The notes beneath the pieces were generated by a model. It was not told where the DNA came from, searched no databases, and saw only the letters and a program-made list of their open reading frames with translations. Shown in pieces: positions 54,842-63,771 of a stretch of DNA of 64,000 nucleotides (position 1 is its first letter; each line of letters begins with the position of its first letter). This DNA is from Xylanibacter rodentium (lineage in GTDB: Bacteria > Bacteroidota > Bacteroidia > Bacteroidales > Bacteroidaceae): assembly GCF_013166575.1 (NCBI RefSeq), contig NZ_JABKKE010000001.1, positions 310,001 through 374,000 of the forward strand, read 5' to 3'. The position numbers and the translations under genes are program-made.

Positions 54842-54853
54842 CCGAAATATCGT

Positions 54854-55264
54854 ATGGAAAAAGAAACAACGAAAAAGAAACACTCGCGCGTGGTGGCGGC
54901 AGTCATAATGCGCAACGACCGATACCTGTGCATGCAACGTTGCAGAAGCAAATATGAATATATATCGGAACGGTGGGAGTTTCCCGGCGGAAAAGTGGAA
55001 GATGGAGAAAGCGACCACGAGGCACTGCTCAGAGAGATACGCGAGGAAATGGACTGGGATGTATACGTAGGCCGGAGAATAGGCACAATAGACCACGAAT
55101 ACCCTGATTTCAGCATCACCGTTGCGGCATATCTGTGTCGCGGCGGCGACACAGACGATTTCAAGCTGCTGGAACATCTGGGCTACAAATGGCTGACGCG
55201 CGACGAGCTGGGACAGCTGGCATGGACGGCGGCCGACGAGAGACTGATAGAAACGATGGAATAA
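54854..55264 (+). CDS. NUDIX hydrolase, MutT-like
   Basis: 136 residues. The NUDIX box runs from GGKVEDGESDHEALLREIRE into EMDWD, with the usual GX5EX7REUXEE spacing; the following Gly is replaced by Asp. The start VVAAVIMRNDRYLCMQRCRS is typical of 8-oxo-dGTP diphosphatases. A role in cleaning oxidised nucleotides fits the oxyR/rubrerythrin context but is inferred. Confidence 0.88.
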   Translation: MEKETTKKKHSRVVAAVIMRNDRYLCMQRCRSKYEYISERWEFPGGKVEDGESDHEALLREIREEMDWDVYVGRRIGTIDHEYPDFSITVAAYLCRGGDTDDFKLLEHLGYKWLTRDELGQLAWTAADERLIETME

Positions 55265-55341
55265 TCCGGAGGCGACTGCCATAACAGAATAAGCCATATG
55301 CTGAAAAAGCAAAACACGAAACCAATTACTGAAATCCGATT

Positions 55342-56220
55342 ATGAAAATAGGACTGGTGCTCGAAGGCGGAGCCATGCGCGGACTGTTCACCGCCGGCAT
55401 ACTCGACGTGATGATGGAACACGACATCACCCCCGACGGGCTGATAGGAGTGTCGGCAGGAGCCGCTTTCGGCTGCAACTACAAATCGCGGCAGCCCGGA
55501 CGAGCCATAAGATACAATATGCGCTTTGCACGCGACAAGCGCTACAGCGGCATTGGCTCGCTATTGAAGACGGGCGACATATTCAACGCAGAATTCGCCT
55601 ATCATGTGGTGCCGACGCAATACGACATCTTCGACAACGAGACCTTCGGGCACAACCCGATGGAGTATTATCTCGTATGCACCGATGCACTGACGGGACG
55701 GGCCGTATACAAAAGATGCGACCACGGCGGCCACGGATTCTTCGAATGGGTACGCGCATCGGCATCGATGCCGATAGTATCGCGGGTGGTGGACATCAAC
55801 GGACGCAAACTGCTCGACGGCGGCGTGGCCGACTCTATACCGCTCGAATATTTCGAAAGCATCGGGTATGAAAGGAATGTGGTGATACTGACCCAACCCG
55901 ACGGTTACATCAAACGCCCGATGAGAATGATGCCGCTCGTGCGCATGTGGATGCGGAGATATCCGAAGATGGCCGAGGCCATGGCACGACGTCACACGAT
56001 GTACAACGCACAGCTCGACTATGTGCGGCGGGCAGAGCTGGCGGGCCGGTGCCTCGTGATACGCCCCGACACCCATCTGCCCATCGGCCACATTTCGCAT
56101 GATGCGAAGGAGATGGAACGTGTCTACGACATCGGACGAAAGACAGGCACACGATATATCAGTGATATTTTTAGATTTATTAAACCACACGAGCAATGTT
56201 CTTTAACAAAGTTTCAGTAA
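55342..56220 (+). CDS. Patatin-like phospholipase (paralogue 1)
   Basis: 292 residues. The patatin oxyanion region is [20 protein letters not shown], the nucleophile motif is GVSAG and the catalytic Asp lies in [11 protein letters not shown]. No signal peptide. It acts on membrane lipids by family precedent. Its stop codon TAA is the first part of the TAATTTTG box that seems to drive trmD. A second patatin gene stands at 59.5 kb. Confidence 0.92.
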   Translation: MKIGLVLEGGAMRGLFTAGILDVMMEHDITPDGLIGVSAGAAFGCNYKSRQPGRAIRYNMRFARDKRYSGIGSLLKTGDIFNAEFAYHVVPTQYDIFDNETFGHNPMEYYLVCTDALTGRAVYKRCDHGGHGFFEWVRASASMPIVSRVVDINGRKLLDGGVADSIPLEYFESIGYERNVVILTQPDGYIKRPMRMMPLVRMWMRRYPKMAEAMARRHTMYNAQLDYVRRAELAGRCLVIRPDTHLPIGHISHDAKEMERVYDIGRKTGTRYISDIFRFIKPHEQCSLTKFQ

Positions 56221-56230
56221 TTTTGCAGCT

Positions 56231-56908
56231 ATGAGAATAGACATCATTACCGTATTGCCCGAGATGCTCGAAGGATTCGTAAACGAGTCGATACTGGCAC
56301 GGGCACAGAAAAAGGGCCTCGCGGAAATACACCTGCACAACCTGCGCGACTATACCAACGACAAATGGCGACGAGTGGACGACTATCCTTACGGCGGATT
56401 CGCCGGTATGGTGATGCAGTGCGAACCGATAGACCGGGCCATATCGGCACTCAAGGCCGAACGCGACTACGACGAAGTGATATACACATCGCCCGACGGT
56501 GAACGGTTTGACCAGCACGTGGCCAACGAACTGTCGATGAAAGGCAACATCATCATACTCTGCGGTCACTATAAGGGGATAGACCAGCGTGTGCGCGACA
56601 ATCTGATAACGCGCGAAATAAGCATCGGCGACTATGTGCTGACGGGCGGCGAACTGGCCGCCGCCGTGATGGCCGATGCAATAGTGAGGATAGTGCCTGG
56701 AGTGATCGGCGACGAACAGAGCGCTCTGTCCGACTGTTTTCAGGACGACATGCTTTCGGCACCGATATACACACGTCCCGCCGACTACAAGGGTTGGAAA
56801 GTGCCGGAGGTTCTGCTGAGCGGACACGAGGCAAAGATAAAGGCATGGGAGATGGAGCAGGCCATGGAACGCACCCGACGTCTGCGGCCCGACTTGCTGA
56901 AAGACTGA
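56231..56908 (+). CDS. trmD: tRNA (guanine-N1-)-methyltransferase
   Basis: 225 residues, [20 protein letters not shown], with the deep-knot SAM site containing [20 protein letters not shown] and [15 protein letters not shown]. It makes m1G37 in tRNA. A TAATTTTG box (56218-56225) ends 5 nt before the ATG, so the mRNA may be leaderless. It is followed by a palindromic element. Confidence 0.95.
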   Translation: MRIDIITVLPEMLEGFVNESILARAQKKGLAEIHLHNLRDYTNDKWRRVDDYPYGGFAGMVMQCEPIDRAISALKAERDYDEVIYTSPDGERFDQHVANELSMKGNIIILCGHYKGIDQRVRDNLITREISIGDYVLTGGELAAAVMADAIVRIVPGVIGDEQSALSDCFQDDMLSAPIYTRPADYKGWKVPEVLLSGHEAKIKAWEMEQAMERTRRLRPDLLKD

Positions 56909-56914
56909 TACGAC

Positions 56915-56979
56915 AGTTTTCGTCAAGCCAAATGCGCAAAATTGAACTCGTTCAAACTTTGCCATGGCGAGAAAACACG
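56915..56979 (+). repeat. Dispersed palindromic element
   Basis: AGTTTTCGTCAAGCCAAATG, the ATTGAACTCGTTCAAACTTT core and GCCATGGCGAGAAAACACG. It begins 7 bp after the trmD stop codon. Confidence 0.82.
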
Positions 56980-57032
56980 GGATGAAACGACTGTCACATA
57001 TATTTAATCAATAACAAAAACATTTCAAACAC

Positions 57033-57584
57033 ATGAATGAAGTAAAGAAAATGCCGGAGCTTGGCTTTGGTGAAGCCTTGAAACAGGCTATGGACAAACT
57101 CACACAGTTCAGCGGACGCTCGCGCCGTTCTGAATTCTGGTGGTGCATGCTGGCTGTAATCATAGCCAATGTGGTATTAAGTTTTATACCTTTCATCGGC
57201 AGCATCAGAAGTCTGCTGCTTTCTTTGGCCGTGATTCCCCTGACATTCCGCCGGCTGCACGACACAGGACGTAGCGGATGGTGGTGCGGCATCGGAGTCA
57301 TAGGCACAATAATAGGCTATGGTGTCATAGCATACAATCTGGTAGACGTCATAGGCTCCGACATGCTTATGGAAATAGCCAAAGGCGAGGTAAGCGATCC
57401 TACGGAGATTGCAGACACGATAACGAATTCGTCTGCCGGTTTTCTTCCTATGACTATAAGTTATCTCATCGGTATGGCATACAATATAATGATGATTGTC
57501 TTCATGTGTCTTGACAGTCAGGTGGGTACCAACAAGTACGGCCCGTCGCCAAAATACATGGAACAAGGGGAAATCAATAATTAA
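57033..57584 (+). CDS. DUF805 membrane protein
   Basis: 183 residues. The DUF805 pattern is FSGRSRRSEFWWCMLAVIIA, then FRRLHDTGRSGWWCGIGVIG, with several hydrophobic helices. Members are small inner-membrane proteins of unknown function. An insert of about 45 residues (KGEVSDPTEIADTITNSSAG) separates the last helices. Confidence 0.88.
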   Translation: MNEVKKMPELGFGEALKQAMDKLTQFSGRSRRSEFWWCMLAVIIANVVLSFIPFIGSIRSLLLSLAVIPLTFRRLHDTGRSGWWCGIGVIGTIIGYGVIAYNLVDVIGSDMLMEIAKGEVSDPTEIADTITNSSAGFLPMTISYLIGMAYNIMMIVFMCLDSQVGTNKYGPSPKYMEQGEINN

Positions 57585-57597
57585 GAGTAAAAAGTTT

Positions 57598-57690
57598 TAA
57601 GTCAGTCAGCAAAATCAAACTGCATTATCCTTCGGAGCGCATCCATCTTTGTCCGGACGATAATGCAGTTTGATTTTGCCGACTGACTTA
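57598..57690. terminator. Very long hairpin between convergent genes
   Basis: Arms 57598-57629 and 57659-57690 are complementary over 32 bp with one mismatch, around a 29-nt loop. It lies between the convergent DUF805 and alpha-amylase genes and could end both transcripts. The length is well beyond a usual terminator stem. Confidence 0.9.
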
Positions 57691-57709
57691 CTTTAATTTT
57701 CTACTTACT

Positions 57710-59167
57710 CTATACCTCAGGGGTCCATACGGCCACCTTACCGGCCGAGACAGGAAAGACGCCATTGCCGTCGTCGCCGATGACAATCGTTTCATCACGG
57801 TTGCCGGTCACCTCACGCCACGTTTCACCTGCATGCGTCTCACCGACATTCATAAGTTTCTCTGCATCATCACCATTGGATATCAGCACAGCCAGACCGG
57901 ATCCGGGCTTGTCATCGACACCGCAGCGCGTGAAACCCACTACCGACGGATAGTCAAAATAGTCGGTCTGCTTTCCGTAGGCACAACGCCGCCGCACTTC
58001 AAGCAACGTGTCTATAACCGTCCTATGAGGTGACGGCTCACCCTTTACACCGTAGTAGTCGCCATAGAACAGACAAGGATATCCATGCTCCATGAGCAGA
58101 ATCAGAGCATAGGCCGACGGCTTGAACCAGTCTTCGACTTGCGACTCAAGTGAACTTCCGAGCTGCGAGTCGTGGTTGTCCACAAAAGTCACGGCAAGCG
58201 TTGGATGTGAAGCCACGAGCGTGCCGTCGAGCAAATGGCTCAGATCGTAGTCGCGGCCGCTCTTCGACGCAGCACACAGGTTGTAATGCAGGGCCACGTC
58301 GAACAGGTCCATCTCGTAATTTATATTTGCCAGATACTCCTCAAGCGTATTTATATCTTCGACCCAATACTCTCCCACTGCATAAAACTTATCACCGGCA
58401 TCGGCACGTACCGCCTCGAGAAATTTTTGCAGGAAACGGTCGTGCATATGCTTGACGGCATCAAGGCGCATACCGTCAAGATTAAACTCACGCACAACCC
58501 ATATTCCCCATCGCTGCAACTCTGCCACCACCTCGGGATGGTCAAGATCGATGTCGGAGAACATCAGATAATCGTAGTTGCCGTTCTCTCCGTCCACGCC
58601 TATGCTCCAGGCCTTGCCCTCACTGACTATCTGATAAATGCCGGTTTTCTTGTCGCGCTCGTTATAGTCTGTACCGGAAAAATGGAACCAGTGCCACTTG
58701 AAGTCCGAATAAGTGTCACCGCGACCTGGGAAATCAAATCCCGTCCAACAGTCTATCTCGTATGGCTCGCTGATAGGCTGGTCGCGATTGTCAGGATCAA
58801 CGAGCTGTGCCATGCAAGTCTCCACACGGTCGGCTCCGGCCTTGTGGTTCATCACGGCGTCAAGATATACCGATATGGAGTGTGCGTGCAAGGCATCTAT
58901 AGCCTGCTCGAGTTCCTCGCGTGTGCCGTATTTGGTACGCACGGTTCCCTTCTGGTCGAACTCTCCAAGGTCGTAAAGGTCGTACACACCATATCCCACA
59001 TCACTGCTTCCGCATCCCTTGTATGCCGGCGGAATCCACACTGCCGTCACTCCGATGTCGTGCAGATGTTCAGCGTCTTCTTTCAACTGTTCCCAAAGTT
59101 TACCGTCGTCAGGCAGATTCCATTCGAAATACTGCATCATAACTCCATTCTTCATACCTTCTTTCAT
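57710..59167 (-). CDS. Cytoplasmic alpha-amylase (GH13)
   Basis: 485 residues from ATG 59167 (MKEGMKNGVMMQYFEWNLPD); the frame continues upstream to 59290 without family support. Family GH13 regions are visible: DAVMNHKAGAD (I), GMRLDAVKHMH (II, nucleophile Asp), YAVGEYWVED (III, Glu) and FVDNHDSQ (IV). No signal peptide, so it acts on internal glycogen or imported maltodextrins. It has no glycan-utilisation neighbours here. Confidence 0.94.
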   Translation of the reverse strand: MKEGMKNGVMMQYFEWNLPDDGKLWEQLKEDAEHLHDIGVTAVWIPPAYKGCGSSDVGYGVYDLYDLGEFDQKGTVRTKYGTREELEQAIDALHAHSISVYLDAVMNHKAGADRVETCMAQLVDPDNRDQPISEPYEIDCWTGFDFPGRGDTYSDFKWHWFHFSGTDYNERDKKTGIYQIVSEGKAWSIGVDGENGNYDYLMFSDIDLDHPEVVAELQRWGIWVVREFNLDGMRLDAVKHMHDRFLQKFLEAVRADAGDKFYAVGEYWVEDINTLEEYLANINYEMDLFDVALHYNLCAASKSGRDYDLSHLLDGTLVASHPTLAVTFVDNHDSQLGSSLESQVEDWFKPSAYALILLMEHGYPCLFYGDYYGVKGEPSPHRTVIDTLLEVRRRCAYGKQTDYFDYPSVVGFTRCGVDDKPGSGLAVLISNGDDAEKLMNVGETHAGETWREVTGNRDETIVIGDDGNGVFPVSAGKVAVWTPEV

Positions 59168-59460
59168 TTTTATTGTTATACAATCTTTATACCTTATTCT
59201 CAACTCCACAAAGGAGAAAAGCACGGTATCCACCGCCTTTTTCCAATGGCAAATGTATAACAATATCACGGAATGGCACACACCGGACATCGTAAAAAAG
59301 CATAACGAATATTACGGGTTAACCTATTTTCAGAAGAAACAACATTACACCTGCCTGTTTTTCAGAGAAAGAAAGATTGCTTAACGCTACGACAACAGAG
59401 TACCAAAAATAAAACACCTACAGAGAAACAACTTAGGAACAGACCCAGACATACAACATC

Positions 59461-60303
59461 TCACCCGTATTTCTCACAGAAGTCACACCCCAACCGGAAA
59501 CCTTCTTCGTACAGTGCTTCCAGCTTCGCGGCATCTTTGGTCATACGGTCTACATCCATCGGGCGTTGCGGACGGATGCAAATGATGCGGCCCTCATCTT
59601 CCATACGCTCCACCATGGCCAGCTGCTCATTATATACGGCTATACGGCGGCTCAAAGCAACACGCAGACGCGGATAGTTACGGTAGATGAAAGAAGGTAT
59701 CTTCCGGTCGTGCCCACTATTGCGGTAACCACGGTTTCGCGTACACACGACAACATTGAACGGATGGCCCTGCCCAACAGCCCTCAATACTGGTATGCTG
59801 TCCACAATACCACCGTCAAGCATCGGAGTGCCGTCCACTTCTATCATTTTACAGACATACGGCAAACTGCTGCTGGCATGAGCAATGTCGATAGCCCTAC
59901 AACGGTCGGACTGTTCCGAAAGATATTCTGCACGTCCGGTGAGACAATTAGTAGTAACCACCTCAAATGTTCCGGCATTGCTGAAATATGTATCGTAGTC
60001 AAAAGGCACAAGTTCGTTTGGAAAACGGTCATAGAGAAGTTCAGGATCGTATATACAACCGTGAGTGACAAGCCTGCGCACACCAAGATAATCGTACTTC
60101 ACAAGCATGTCTATGTTCGATATGCGGGCACGGCGCGGCTGACGGCTGATGTAAGACATGCCGTTGCAGGCTCCGGCCGACACTGCCACCACATATCTGA
60201 AGTAACGCTCGTTCTTCATGAACGCATCAAGCACACCACTGGTAAACACTCCCCGCATGCCTCCTCCCTCGAGCACAAGCCCTGTATTCCTGTCTACTTG
60301 CAT
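59461..60303 (-). CDS. Patatin-like phospholipase (paralogue 2)
   Basis: 280 residues. The patatin motifs are TGLVLEGGGMRGVFTSGVLD, AVSAG (Ala in the first position of GxSxG) and MLDGGIVDSIP with the catalytic Asp. No signal peptide. It shares overall layout with the 55.3-kb patatin, including SRQP after the nucleophile, so the two are probably paralogues. It is divergent from pepP. Confidence 0.9.
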   Translation of the reverse strand: MQVDRNTGLVLEGGGMRGVFTSGVLDAFMKNERYFRYVVAVSAGACNGMSYISRQPRRARISNIDMLVKYDYLGVRRLVTHGCIYDPELLYDRFPNELVPFDYDTYFSNAGTFEVVTTNCLTGRAEYLSEQSDRCRAIDIAHASSSLPYVCKMIEVDGTPMLDGGIVDSIPVLRAVGQGHPFNVVVCTRNRGYRNSGHDRKIPSFIYRNYPRLRVALSRRIAVYNEQLAMVERMEDEGRIICIRPQRPMDVDRMTKDAAKLEALYEEGFRLGCDFCEKYG

Positions 60304-60396
60304 TATTTTAGCTTAAAAATCGTGCAAAGATACTTATTTTCGATAAAAATAATATATCTTTGCAAGATATTATGATACAAAAAACTGTTTTTGCTC

Positions 60397-61800
60397 ATGT
60401 TTGACAAAGAAACTTATGTAAAACGACGCAATGAACTCAAAAGACTTGTAGGCAAAGGTATTGTTATATTGTTCGGCAACAACGAGTCGCCGGCCAACTA
60501 TCCGACCAATGCCTACTACCCGTTCCGTCAGGACTCCGCATTCATATACTATTTCGGAATGCACCGCGACGGACTGGTGGGAATCATTGACATTGACAAC
60601 GACCGCGACACTCTCGTCGGCAACGACATTGACATAGAAGACATCGTATGGTTCGGCTCCGTTGACAGCGTAGGCGACATGGCTTCGAAAGTCGGTGTGG
60701 AGCATACCGCACCAATGAAAGAACTGAAAGCCATCTGCGACAAGGCCGTATCCGAAAACCGCCGGATACACTTCCTGCCACCATATCGTCACGACACGAT
60801 GGTTCTGATAATGGACTTGCTGGCCATTCATCCTTCGCAACAACGGAAGTCTGCATCAATTGAACTGATAAACGCAGTAGTGAAGATGCGCTCGACAAAA
60901 GAGCCACAGGAGATTGAGGCCATCGAACGTGCCTGCGAAGTGGGATACAGAATGCACACCACGGCCATGCGCCTGACACGCCCGGGGGTGACGGAACGAT
61001 ATGTAGGCGGACAAGTGGACGGCACGGCCGCGTCGTATTCGTCGAAAGTCAGCTTTGCAACGATATTCACACAACACGGCGAAGTGATGCACGGAGGTCC
61101 GTCGGACTGCCTGCTCGAACCGGGAAGACTCGCATTGTGCGACGCCGGGTGTGAGCTTGACGACTATTGCTCGGACCATACACGCACATATCCCGTATCA
61201 GGCAAGTTCACACAACGCCAGTTGGACATCTACCGCATTGTCGAGGAATGCCACGACTATACTCTTGAAGTGGCACGTCCGGGCGTACGGTGGTATGATG
61301 TGCATATGAATGTGTGCCGCCTGATGACAGAACGCCTGAAGGAAATAGGCCTGATGAAGGGCGATACGGAAGAAGCCGTAAGAGCCGGCGCCCACGCCAT
61401 GTTCCTGCCTCACGGCCTCGGACACATGATGGGTATGGACGTGCATGACATGGAGGGCCTCGGACAGCAGTACGTGGGCTTCGACGACGAGACACAGCCG
61501 TCAGAACAATTCGGAACCAACTGCCTGCGCATGGGACGCCGGCTGGAAGAGAACTTCGTAATGACCGACGAACCGGGCATATACTTCATACCGGCACTCA
61601 TCGACGACTGGCGTAAAAGCGGACACTGCAAGGAATGGATAAACTTTGAACTGCTCGAAACCTACAAGGACTTCGGAGGAATACGCATTGAAGACGACAT
61701 CCTGATAACGAAAGACGGCTGTCGTTTCCTTGGCGAAAGCCGCATACCATACCATCCTCAGGATGTGGAGGAATTCATGAAAATGAATAATGACAAGTAA
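60397..61800 (+). CDS. pepP: Xaa-Pro aminopeptidase (M24B family)
   Basis: 467 residues from ATG 60397; a TTG at 60391 is less likely. The N-terminal domain starts MFDKETYVKRRNELKRLVGK. The metal site of the pita-bread fold is seen in order: CDAGCELDDYCSDHTRTYPV, HGLGHMMGMDVHDM, TDEPGIYF and IRIEDDILIT. It releases the first residue before proline. A TATATCTTTGC box lies about 40 bp before the start. Confidence 0.94.
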   Translation: MFDKETYVKRRNELKRLVGKGIVILFGNNESPANYPTNAYYPFRQDSAFIYYFGMHRDGLVGIIDIDNDRDTLVGNDIDIEDIVWFGSVDSVGDMASKVGVEHTAPMKELKAICDKAVSENRRIHFLPPYRHDTMVLIMDLLAIHPSQQRKSASIELINAVVKMRSTKEPQEIEAIERACEVGYRMHTTAMRLTRPGVTERYVGGQVDGTAASYSSKVSFATIFTQHGEVMHGGPSDCLLEPGRLALCDAGCELDDYCSDHTRTYPVSGKFTQRQLDIYRIVEECHDYTLEVARPGVRWYDVHMNVCRLMTERLKEIGLMKGDTEEAVRAGAHAMFLPHGLGHMMGMDVHDMEGLGQQYVGFDDETQPSEQFGTNCLRMGRRLEENFVMTDEPGIYFIPALIDDWRKSGHCKEWINFELLETYKDFGGIRIEDDILITKDGCRFLGESRIPYHPQDVEEFMKMNNDK

Positions 61801-61837
61801 ACAACAGAGAATCAACAAAACAACAAACAAAACCAAT

Positions 61838-63040
61838 ATGAAGAAAATTTTGACATTGTCGCTCATCGCACTGATGTCGGTAGGAGCGAACGCACAAGAG
61901 AAGAAAGATTCTGTAAACAAAAACAAACCGGTGTTCACAACAATCAAGGAGAACCCCATAACAAGCATCAAAGACCAGAACCGCAGCGGCACATGCTGGG
62001 CATACTCGACGCTGTCGTATTTCGAGAGCGAGATACTGAAAAAAACAGGAAAGACATACGACCTCTGCGAATCGTTCGTTGCCAACAAGAACTACATGGA
62101 CCGTGCTATACAGGTGGTAAGACTGCATGGCGACTGTCAGTTCTCACAAGGCGGTTCGGCATATGATGTGCTCTATGTTCTCAAAAACTACGGTATATGT
62201 CCGGAAGATGCCATGCCGTTCCCGGGAAGCCTGTATGGCGACTCGCTGAACAACTTCAACGAGTTCTTCGAAGTGATGACTCCTTATGTGACAACCATTG
62301 CCAAGAGCGAGGCTAAAAAGATTTCAGGACAGTGGAAAGTCGGATTGCAGGGCATACTCGACGCATACCTCGGACAGTGTCCCACATCGTTCAAATATGA
62401 AGGAAAGACATACACTCCGAAAGAGTTTGCATCGAGTCTCGGTCTCGACTGGAACGACTATGTGACCATAACAAGCTATACACACCATCCGTTTTGGACA
62501 GCATTCCCCGTTGAGGTGCAGGACAACTGGCGCAATCCTCTGTCATGGAACGTACCGATGGAAGACATGATGCGCATCATCGACAACGCCGTTGACAACG
62601 GGTATACCATAGCATGGGGCGGTGACGTATCGGAAGATGGATTCACCCGCAAAGGTACTGCATATGCTTATGATATGAAACAGGTACAGAGCCTGACCGG
62701 AAGTGACGCTGCACGCTGGCTCCGACTGACAACCACCAAAAAGACCGCGATGTTTGACTCGCTGGGATGCACCGCTCCCGAAATTGTCCCCACACAGGAA
62801 ATGCGTCAGGAACGATACGACAACTGGCAGTTGACCGACGACCATGGTATGCTTATCTACGGTGTAGCCAAAGACCAGAACGGCAAAGAATATTACATGG
62901 TGAAGAACTCATGGGGAGAATACGGCGACTACAAAGGTATATGGTATATGACCAAAACTTTCATTGCCGCAAACACCATGGATTTCATGGTCAACAAGAA
63001 TGCCATTCCGAAGGACATACGCAAGAAGCTCGGCATATAA
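61838..63040 (+). CDS. Secreted C1-family cysteine peptidase (aminopeptidase C/bleomycin hydrolase type)
   Basis: 400 residues from ATG 61838, where a signal peptide begins (MKKILTLSLIALMSVGANAQ); an in-frame ATG at 61790 overlaps pepP and is unlikely. The catalytic Cys is in QNRSGTCWAYS, His in TDDHGMLIYG and Asn in VKNSWGEYG. The family in Bacteroidales is often exported. The gene follows pepP and could share its transcript. Confidence 0.92.
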   Translation: MKKILTLSLIALMSVGANAQEKKDSVNKNKPVFTTIKENPITSIKDQNRSGTCWAYSTLSYFESEILKKTGKTYDLCESFVANKNYMDRAIQVVRLHGDCQFSQGGSAYDVLYVLKNYGICPEDAMPFPGSLYGDSLNNFNEFFEVMTPYVTTIAKSEAKKISGQWKVGLQGILDAYLGQCPTSFKYEGKTYTPKEFASSLGLDWNDYVTITSYTHHPFWTAFPVEVQDNWRNPLSWNVPMEDMMRIIDNAVDNGYTIAWGGDVSEDGFTRKGTAYAYDMKQVQSLTGSDAARWLRLTTTKKTAMFDSLGCTAPEIVPTQEMRQERYDNWQLTDDHGMLIYGVAKDQNGKEYYMVKNSWGEYGDYKGIWYMTKTFIAANTMDFMVNKNAIPKDIRKKLGI

Positions 63041-63062
63041 GAGAACTAACTTTGCAAACTGT

Positions 63063-63110
63063 GAAGTTCACACCAGAAGCGTTGTATATAACTTTTGGTG
63101 TGAACTTTAA
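63063..63110 (+). terminator. Hairpin after the C1 peptidase
   Basis: AAGTTCACACCAGAAG pairs with CTTTTGGTGTGAACTT with one mismatch. T-tract is weak, so termination strength is uncertain. Confidence 0.65.
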
Positions 63111-63199
63111 AACAAGCGCAGATTTATAAAATCCAATAACATAACCTTACAAGCCAGTGACTACCAACTACTTACGTAAAAAAAACGGGGGGGGTAAAA

Positions 63200-63352
63200 A
63201 TGAGAAGAGGTGACGATGCAAGCGAATTTAAAAGACAAAGTATGAACGCAATAAAACGCAGGACTATATTGAAGAAAGTCACTTTTATCTCCATGATGAT
63301 AATAGCATTCTTCATGGCAATTGCTGTTGTACTTGCATATACTATCGAATGA
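63200..63352 (+). CDS. Small single-pass membrane protein
   Basis: 50 residues from ATG 63200 (MRRGDDASEFKRQSMNAIKR). A basic N-terminal part is followed by one membrane helix (FISMMIIAFFMAIAVVLAYT). A run of eight G (63187-63194) lies 6 bp before the start; it might act as a G-rich ribosome site, though a homopolymer this long is unusual. A terminator follows at 63378. No family is recognised. Confidence 0.65.
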   Translation: MRRGDDASEFKRQSMNAIKRRTILKKVTFISMMIIAFFMAIAVVLAYTIE

Positions 63353-63377
63353 ATATGCTCTATATTAATATGAAATG

Positions 63378-63418
63378 AAGTGTCGCACCGGCCAAAAAGT
63401 GCGGCACTTGGTTTTTTA
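63378..63418 (+). terminator. Terminator after the small membrane protein
   Basis: AAGTGTCGCAC pairs with GTGCGGCACTT, followed by GGTTTTTT. Confidence 0.85.
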
Positions 63419-63771
63419 TGTCAATAACAACTCCGAGACCAATGGTGTATTCGGGAATGTCATAATGATATATAAAAGATACATCTTCATAATAATTACA
63501 TCTGTCCGTACAATCCTTAAAAACTCAAAAACTTACAAACCATTTCTACATTTTCTTATTTTTTATTAGTAATTTTACACGCTATATCATATCGTAGATA
63601 CACAGACCGACACCACATCAATCCAAAAGAAGAAGACAATGTGACAAATACGGAAGACTGTGTGACAGCGATACGGCACCACTATCCTATCCTCAACCAC
63701 TTTTAAATACATATGAGGAAATACTGTGGGATTCGTAACATAAAGAAAGAAGAAAATAAAAAACAATATAA
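63419..63771. other. Intergenic region upstream of recJ
   Basis: This 353-bp stretch is AT-rich. A TAATTTTAC box (about 63570) could be a weak promoter. No gene is visible. Confidence 0.4.
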
